The notes under the pieces are model-generated. The model did no database searches. It saw only the letters and a program-made list of their open reading frames with translations, and had not been told where the DNA came from. Shown here piece by piece: positions 58,139-64,000 of a stretch of 64,000 nucleotides of DNA. A program made the translations under genes and the position numbers. Source of the stretch: Cannabis sativa (taxonomy: Eukaryota; Streptophyta; Magnoliopsida; Rosales; Cannabaceae); the NCBI RefSeq assembly GCF_029168945.1, contig NC_083604.1, forward strand, positions 7,308,812 through 7,372,811, written 5' to 3'. Within the stretch, counting starts at the first letter, position 1. Every line of letters begins with the position of its first letter.

Positions 58139-58520
58139 GTTGATAATCTCAAAATTCTTTCAAAAACAAAACACATATGTTGACAATATGTCGATAATCT
58201 ATCGACAAACTCAAAACTACACATAATAATCAAGACAAACCAGTATCTATTGACAAAATATTAATATCCTATCGATAAACATGTTGACAATCTCAAAATT
58301 CTTTCAACAAAAAAAACACATAGCATGTCTTAAAAATGTCGACAATATGTCAATAACCTATCGACAAACTCAAAACTACACATAATAATCAAGACAAACC
58401 AAATTCTGTCGATAAATAATCGATAGCATATCAACAAACATGCATAATGACAATTTAACTGCGCAAACTTAAAATCCTATGAAATACAATTGATATCCTA
58501 TAGATAACCTTTCAACAAAT
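58139..58520. repeat. Degenerate tandem repeat rich in ATCGAT-like motifs, period about 160
   Basis: A block reading CTATCGACAAACTCAAAACT then ACACATAATAATCAAGACAA occurs at about 58196 and 58358. Flanking copies of TGACAATCTCAAAATTCTTT and many TATCGATA/GTCGACA-type words surround them. No coding sequence. Confidence 0.65.
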
Positions 58521-59423
58521 ATAAAACTTCTAAAAAATTAAATGAGCTTCAAGATAGCAACACTCTGATAAGATATAATCAATATTCAATCAATAATCTA
58601 TTGATAACATTGTAAAAATATTATTTCACCACAACAAGCCACATAATCCACAATATCCAAATCTATGAAAAATCTAAATCTAAAAAATTTCTCTTCTAAC
58701 TTTCATCAAATACCTCACACAACTCTTATTATTGGTTGCCGAAAATCTCAGTCAACACCTAGGATACTTTGAATTAGGTAAAAAATGACTGAAAAATAAA
58801 GTGCACAAAAATCCCGAATCGAATTGACCTTTAATAGATGACATTAATTAAACTATGGGCGATCGGAACAGAAAATTAAAATCTCATGACAATGAACATT
58901 CAATCCAGAAATTCATAGAATACATACATAGAAATCATAAAAAATTCATGCAAGAAAAGAGAAAGGAGACTTACTCACTGTTTGGCCTAGCGTTTGAAGA
59001 AGAAATCCCTAAGAAATTGGTCCACACAGCAAAAGATTCGAGAAAAAGCTTCAAGAACTCGAATAATGCTACTCTCTTTTTTGCTCTGAAAGTTTGAAAA
59101 TGTTAAAGTTTCAAATGGGTTTCCTTTGAGGTATTTATAGCCAAATAAGAGAGTGGGAAAATTTTTTTAGGGATTAAATTCAAAATGATCGTGTTTTCTC
59201 CCCAAACGTCCAAAGGCCTCAGTTCACATCAAAAATTGCATGGGAAAGTGTGTATCCGTCAGACACATCCCCCAATGCATGCCTTCCGAAGTAAAAGTCA
59301 TTATGACAGAAGATTTGAAAGGACGTAAGGAAATTATGCTTTGGGTAGGAACGATGCCTTGCTGGACGGACCAGGTGAATGCATACACGTGTCGTCTAGT
59401 CATGCAAGGATTGGAGTTGAGAA
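58521..59423. other. Unassigned repeat-derived DNA
   Basis: The frame at 58855-59097 has no recognisable domain. No RNA gene is seen. It is likely part of the same TE debris as 54560-58500, split by the solo LTR that follows. Confidence 0.3.
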
Positions 59424-61307
59424 TGTTGGGTTTAGTGCCCTAAATAAAATCCTTTACAATCTGATTAGTTATCAATATAAGAAATTTGAAGTGATTTATG
59501 CTTGCATGAGTTTTACATGCTTATGGTTTAATATGTTTATTATGTTTATACACAAAATCTGTTAAGTCCAGATCATATGTTTATTCACAATTACAGTATT
59601 GCCAACACAGTGGAATGTGATTGTGATTATATGATTCAAAAGACTAAGTCCATGTTTCATTAATGTTTTGGATTTACAGTGATGTGATAATCAGCGATGA
59701 TGTGTACTTACACTTGGAGTAAGTGTTATGTTCTTTCCAGGACATTGGTAAAGTATACTAGTTTCGAATGTATGGAGTATACATTGGACTGGACCGATAT
59801 TGAACTTAGTTAAGATATTATAAACTTACCGTTGTATCTTTCCAAGTCAATATCAGTAGTTGATCTTAAGATTAAAAGAATCTAAATCCTGATATGCTTA
59901 GGCTCAACTCAGGAGTGCTATTCATGTTCTTTGATTTATTAGTTAAGCCTACTTTTGGGTTAGGGTGATACGTATATTTTGGGAACATGATAGTATGATT
60001 GAGTGGGAGTGCTGAACATAAATATGGAATCTATAGCTTCTACTAGTGTATAGAAGTCAAGTGATGATTCCCTTCGAGCTTAGCTAAATAGAAGTAAATG
60101 GATGAGCTCTTGTTTAAGTGACTAATTCTTAGATCACTAAACATCATTTACAGGTAGCTAAGTGTTTTAAGGGGCCAAATACGTTGAGGGGTGAAAACGG
60201 TAAAATTATCCCATCTCGATGTAAATCATCTATATAGAGGATCTTTGATCACAATAAGATTATAACAATGGTTAAATGAGATAGCATATCTATATCGTGG
60301 AACATATAATATGCTCTATATAAGTCTGAGAGTGCAATTCTAAGTTCTAAAAGTAGATTCAACGAGGAATTAATAAGTAGGGATTTACTAAGTAAATTCG
60401 GTTCACTTATTGGAAGCTCAGCATATAGATCTATGGTCCCCATTCTAGTTGAGACTATATTGCTTGTAAGACTCAATAACTGATTTGTAATTAATCAATT
60501 ATAATTCTAAAGTTAGACTATGTTTAATTTGTGAATTTTCACTAAGCAGGGGTGAAATTGTAAAGAAAAGAGATTCTAGGTTTATTTATTAATTAAGAGA
60601 CTCTACATGTCTAATTAATAATTTAATTAAATGACAATATTATTTAATAATCTATTTTAGTTATTAAATAATTAGTTTTGGCATTTAAAAGGTTAGAATT
60701 GGAAAATTGGCGTTTTTGAGAAAATAGAAATAAAATTGTGAAAAACTGCAAAATCCAAGTGGGGCCCAATAACACCTGTGGCCGGCCACTTAAGCAAATA
60801 TTTCCAGTTGATATTTTCATTATTTTAATGCCAAATAATTGCTAACCTAAACCTAGTAGTTGCCTATAAATAGAAAGTGGTGGCTCAGTTCAACATATGC
60901 CTTTTGGTCAGAAAATTAGAGATTGCCTTTTCAGAAAAACTGAGCCTTCCACTTCTCTCTCTATAGCCGACCGTATCCCTCTCTCTTTTCCTCTTCTCAA
61001 TTTTGAAACCTTAGTGATAGAGTAGTGCCCACACACAGCAAGTGGTACCTCAATCATAGATTGGAAGACTATGAAGGATCACACACAAAGAGAAGGACAT
61101 TCGGGTTCAGATCTTGATAATACTCTGCGATAGAAAGGATACAAGGGTTAGAGATCTGAGTGGAAGGAGACATTATTTCGCTGCCATCAATGTAAGGGTT
61201 TCTTAACTTTATATGTGTTTAATTATCATTTTAGAAAGTTCATATTTAGGGTGTTAAACAACATACTTGTGAGTAGATCTAAGATCCTGGTAAAATAAAT
61301 TCCAACA
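59424..61307 (+). mobile_element. Solo LTR, TSD GAGAA, same family as 9921-11830
   Basis: It begins TGTTGGGTTT and ends ATTCCAACA, and is flanked by perfect GAGAA copies (59419-59423 and 61308-61312). The TATA box CTATAAATAG is at 60864-60873, so the element strand is plus. It is the reverse complement of the solo LTR nested in element 3. No internal region is present. Confidence 0.87.
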
Positions 61308-61888
61308 GAGAAGTCCCCGTACGACCAAATGTTCCCACACAGACTTAGGGGGGGGGGCGAATGTTATTCCAAAAACTGTCCGAGTGATATGGCATTAGAG
61401 AGAGTAACACGTGGCATCCTATTATATAACTGGTCATACTAGGGTTTCTTTCTAAAAATTCTCAGCCGCTGCTTGATTTTTTTACTTGACCAGGGCTCGC
61501 CGGCCTTTTCTCGATCTTACGGCGCGACTCAAGTGGGGTCTTGTTGATTCCCACACTAATTTCTATTTCATTGGGGTTGTTGCTATCCTCCTGACTGAGT
61601 GTTCTTTTCTTTCTCGTCTTCTTTCTTCAAATTTATATCTCAGAAATTTAAGTTGCTCATTGGCTCTGGATTGGATGTTCAATGGTGTTAATCCTCTTAG
61701 TGTGTTATTTTTATTTGCTATATATATATTTATGTATTTTTATTTTCAATAATAGTGTTGCTATACCACCTTGATATTGTTATGGTAGTAAGGCGTTATT
61801 CATTCAAGACTTTAGCCTTGTTTCTTTTTTTGAACATTGAGGGAATCTCAATTAGCTTAAAATATATTTGTGTTAGTAACATGACTAT
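61308..61888. other. TE debris continuing across the solo LTR
   Basis: The target repeat shows that 59423 and 61313 were adjacent before insertion. A G run lies at about 61350-61358. The frame at 61486-61752 has hydrophobic stretches but no family match. Confidence 0.35.
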
Positions 61889-63021
61889 TGAAAAACCGTG
61901 TTTTTGCAAATGTCAGTTGTATATAAGAAAATATAAAAACTGTAAGCGTTTGCAGCAGCAGAAAGTAATTTCGCTAAAGAAACTCCGAACGAGCGAGTAA
62001 TATAAAATATTTGCAGAAAAATAAATAACTTGACACAAGAGATTTATACGTGGTATCAGTGTTCTCACGAACACTCCTAGTCCACGGGGCCACGCCCAGA
62101 GAATGAAATCAATTAATAAAGTATCACAATTACAAAGACAATTGACTTAAACAAGTTTAGACTCCCTCTAAAGTATTGCCGCAATCCTTTGTAATCCACT
62201 TTATGAATCTGACTTCTTGAAACACCTTCAAGCCCGAACTCCCTTCGTCTTTGAAGTGTGAGTGCTTACTTCCTCCCGAAGTAAGGCTTTAGCAAGTCTT
62301 CTCCAGAAGACCAAGTGCTTACTTCCTCCCGAAGTAAGGCTTTATCAAGTCTTCTCCCGAAGACCAATCTCTTGTTCAGTCAAGTAGTTCTTCACAACCT
62401 CTAGGATAGAGTAAGAACAGAAATAGAACAACTAGAACCTAGGTGAACAACTAGGCTCTCACAAAACAAAGAAACACTCTCTTCTCACAAAAGATAAATG
62501 CAAAAAATGAATAATGGAAGAGGTAATTCGAATGGTTGCTCTCTAGGCTCTATTTATAGATCATAGAAACCAAAGAGGCAACCACAAGATCGAATTAGCA
62601 GCTGAACAAAGACTTTCCAAAAACAAACACGATCTGCTACATCAGATTCGGTTGCTGACGAAGCAGATCTGCCTTAAACGGGAAACTTACTAAAATCGGG
62701 TCCGATCTTCTTTCAATGCTTGATTCCTGCCAAAAACAGATTAGATATTCTGATTGTATCAAGATACAATCAAAATCAATAAGGAAAAAGGCAATACATA
62801 AAGTTTCCCTAAAAAAGACAACTTTCCAAAAGAGAATTCCTTCTCTTTTGAGAAGTTTTCAACAAAGGAAAGTTCAGCTGAAAGTGCAACTCTCCATACA
62901 AGGAAAATGGAAACTAATAACCGAATAAAAGAAGTAAGATTTCGAAAATGAATGCATAGCAATCTTACCATAAAAAGGAAAAATTATTTTGTCACCTAAC
63001 TTGCCAAAAAAGGACTTTACA
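61889..63021 (-). repeat. 3' LTR of element 4
   Basis: Termini are TGAAAAACCGTG...GACTTTACA (1133 bases). It is a third copy of the LTR seen at 7332-8459 and 15775-16896, with the same palindrome array (about 62250-62370) and its own unmatched 27-base block at 61971-61997. The frames at 62716-62971 are LTR sequence. Confidence 0.88.
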
Positions 63022-63023
63022 AT

Positions 63024-63263
63024 CTCCCCCTTTGACACTTTAGATGAACAAAATAATTTTTTCATAAAGTACCTGCAATGCAAAGTTAGCAAGAGCAAAC
63101 GATACTACTCCCCCTGAGTAACACAATCGAATAACACAATAAAACCAAAGAACATGCTAACTTTAAACATTAAGTTCACAAGTACTAACAAACCACAACT
63201 CCCCCTGAAAAAAAGGGTCCAGAGTTGGGCAACAAAAACCAAAAAATAAATATCTCTCCCCCT
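63024..63263 (-). other. Multiple polypurine tracts of element 4
   Basis: CTCCCCCT occurs at about 63024, 63108, 63199 and 63256, in the same order as four of the seven in element 3. The first adjoins the LTR. Confidence 0.75.
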
Positions 63264-63344
63264 TTTTGTTTATCGGAGTGCCAAAGTAAACAAAGAACAA
63301 AAAATAGACCAAAGTTTAATTAAAAAGAAACAATCTATAACACT

Positions 63345-64000
63345 TTAATTTTTGTAGAGCTTAATCAAAGTGGACAGTTGCCTGGACATGTCATGCTGGA
63401 CATCAGCCATTGCTTCAAGACGAGTGTACACATTCTGAAGTTCAGACTTGACTTCCAGGAGTTCTGCAGCAGCAGAGCCTGAACTTGCACCAGCAGAAGC
63501 AGCAGCAGCACCAACCTTGGGCCGTTTTTGGAACACACCATCAAAATATTCAGAAGGTTGGAATGTAGGGCCAGTGATGGGAGGCTCAAGAGTTTCATGA
63601 GCTTGGGCCACATTCTTCTGAGAGGATAAAACCTTATAGATTAGATTTGGAAATACAAGTTTGAAGGTTGGCTTTTTACCTCTTCGAAAGGAGACAATCT
63701 GGTTGAGAATATGAGAGGCTAGATCAATGGAAGTTCCAGAGGTGATGCGGTATAGGAGTGTAGCCACTTCTTGAGACACCACGGTCTTGTTCGAATTTGG
63801 AACCCAATTGCTTAGTGCAAACCGCATAAGGGAAGCATGAGCAAAAGTGAGGTGAGTAATTCGAAGACTCTCCCCTGGTTTCAATTCTGAACGAGCACCA
63901 GTGAGTTCAGAGTGCATCAAGTCACGATCCATGGACATCACAGCATTAGATACATTCTCAGGCAATTGCAGAGCCTGAGCAATGTCCTTTTCAGAAAAAG
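63345..64000 (-). CDS. Sirevirus extra ORF (putative plant transposon protein), 5' end outside the window
   Basis: The minus-strand frame is open from the right edge to a TAA at 63345-63347, giving at least 217 codons. The N-terminal part visible here reads SEKDIAQALQLPENV. The first ATG in the frame is well inside, so the true start is beyond 64000. The middle has THLTFAHASLMRFALSNWVPN and TSGTSIDLASHILNQIVSF, which I associate with the plant transposon protein class found next to copia and other elements. An Ala/Ser-rich linker follows, then a C-terminal heptad-like helix ending QLSTLIKLYKN. No transmembrane segment is visible, so an envelope role is not supported. No stop interrupts it. 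Function is unknown. Confidence 0.7.
   Translation of the reverse strand, partial: FSEKDIAQALQLPENVSNAVMSMDRDLMHSELTGARSELKPGESLRITHLTFAHASLMRFALSNWVPNSNKTVVSQEVATLLYRITSGTSIDLASHILNQIVSFRRGKKPTFKLVFPNLIYKVLSSQKNVAQAHETLEPPITGPTFQPSEYFDGVFQKRPKVGAAAASAGASSGSAAAELLEVKSELQNVYTRLEAMADVQHDMSRQLSTLIKLYKN

Larger units (their letters stand above)
61889..64000 (-). mobile_element. 3' part of a second Sirevirus-type copia element (element 4), cut by the window edge
   Basis: The 3' LTR (61889-63021) is followed on the right by polypurine tracts and an extra ORF that runs off the window. The five bases before the LTR are ACTAT; the partner duplication lies outside. Same family as element 3. It retains the downstream ORF that element 3 has largely lost. 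Confidence 0.85.

Noticed and set aside
63365..63613. Overlapping Leu-rich frame inside the Sirevirus extra ORF
   Set aside because: Shifted frame of the real ORF; its hydrophobicity comes from Ala/Ser codons read out of phase.

Overview
This is a window of nuclear genome from a flowering plant. The evidence is five spliced genes of plant-type families with GT-AG introns, AT-rich intergenic DNA, several plant lineages of Ty1/copia retrotransposons, solo LTRs, a hAT transposase relic and many small foldback elements. The species cannot be fixed from the sequence alone.

Layout. 1-406: right end of a pogo/Emigrant-like DNA element, inserted into the 5' LTR of a decayed Tork/TNT1-like copia element (405-6039, +). 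6040-7331: foldback and repeat debris. 7332-16896: a complete but internally deleted Sirevirus-type copia element (-) with matching TSD TACTC, carrying a nested solo LTR (9921-11830, TSD GTCAG). 16902-20905: MITE-like repeats, a Ty3/gypsy-type LTR fragment and a three-copy tandem array joining the LTR end to an RNase H-like pseudogene. 21603-23841 (+): RING E3 ligase of the AIRP2-like group. 23842-29703: long non-coding interval. 29704-33165 (+): type-B response regulator (ARR11-like). 34030-37601 (-): TPX2/WVD2-like microtubule protein. 39268-46138 (-): full-length copia element of the same family as the first, TSD TTTTA. 47254-50140: broken hAT transposase. 51173-51852 (-): organellar ribosomal protein uS13. 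52240-53028 (-): plastid-type small heat shock protein with heat shock elements upstream. 53667-61888: TE debris with a second solo LTR (59424-61307, TSD GAGAA). 61889 to the right edge: 3' part of another Sirevirus (-) with its extra ORF.

The host genes are not an operon or a pathway cluster. They cover ubiquitination, cytokinin-type phosphorelay transcription, cortical microtubules, organelle translation and plastid heat protection. Most of the window's history is retrotransposon insertion, nesting, LTR-LTR recombination and decay. I found no convincing new defence or metabolic system. The most unusual signals are short, completely divergent blocks inside otherwise near-identical LTRs, the LTR/RNase H chimeric tandem array, and the repeated polypurine-tract and hairpin architecture of the Sireviruses. 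Exon boundaries were placed by hand from splice sites, reading frame and family conservation.
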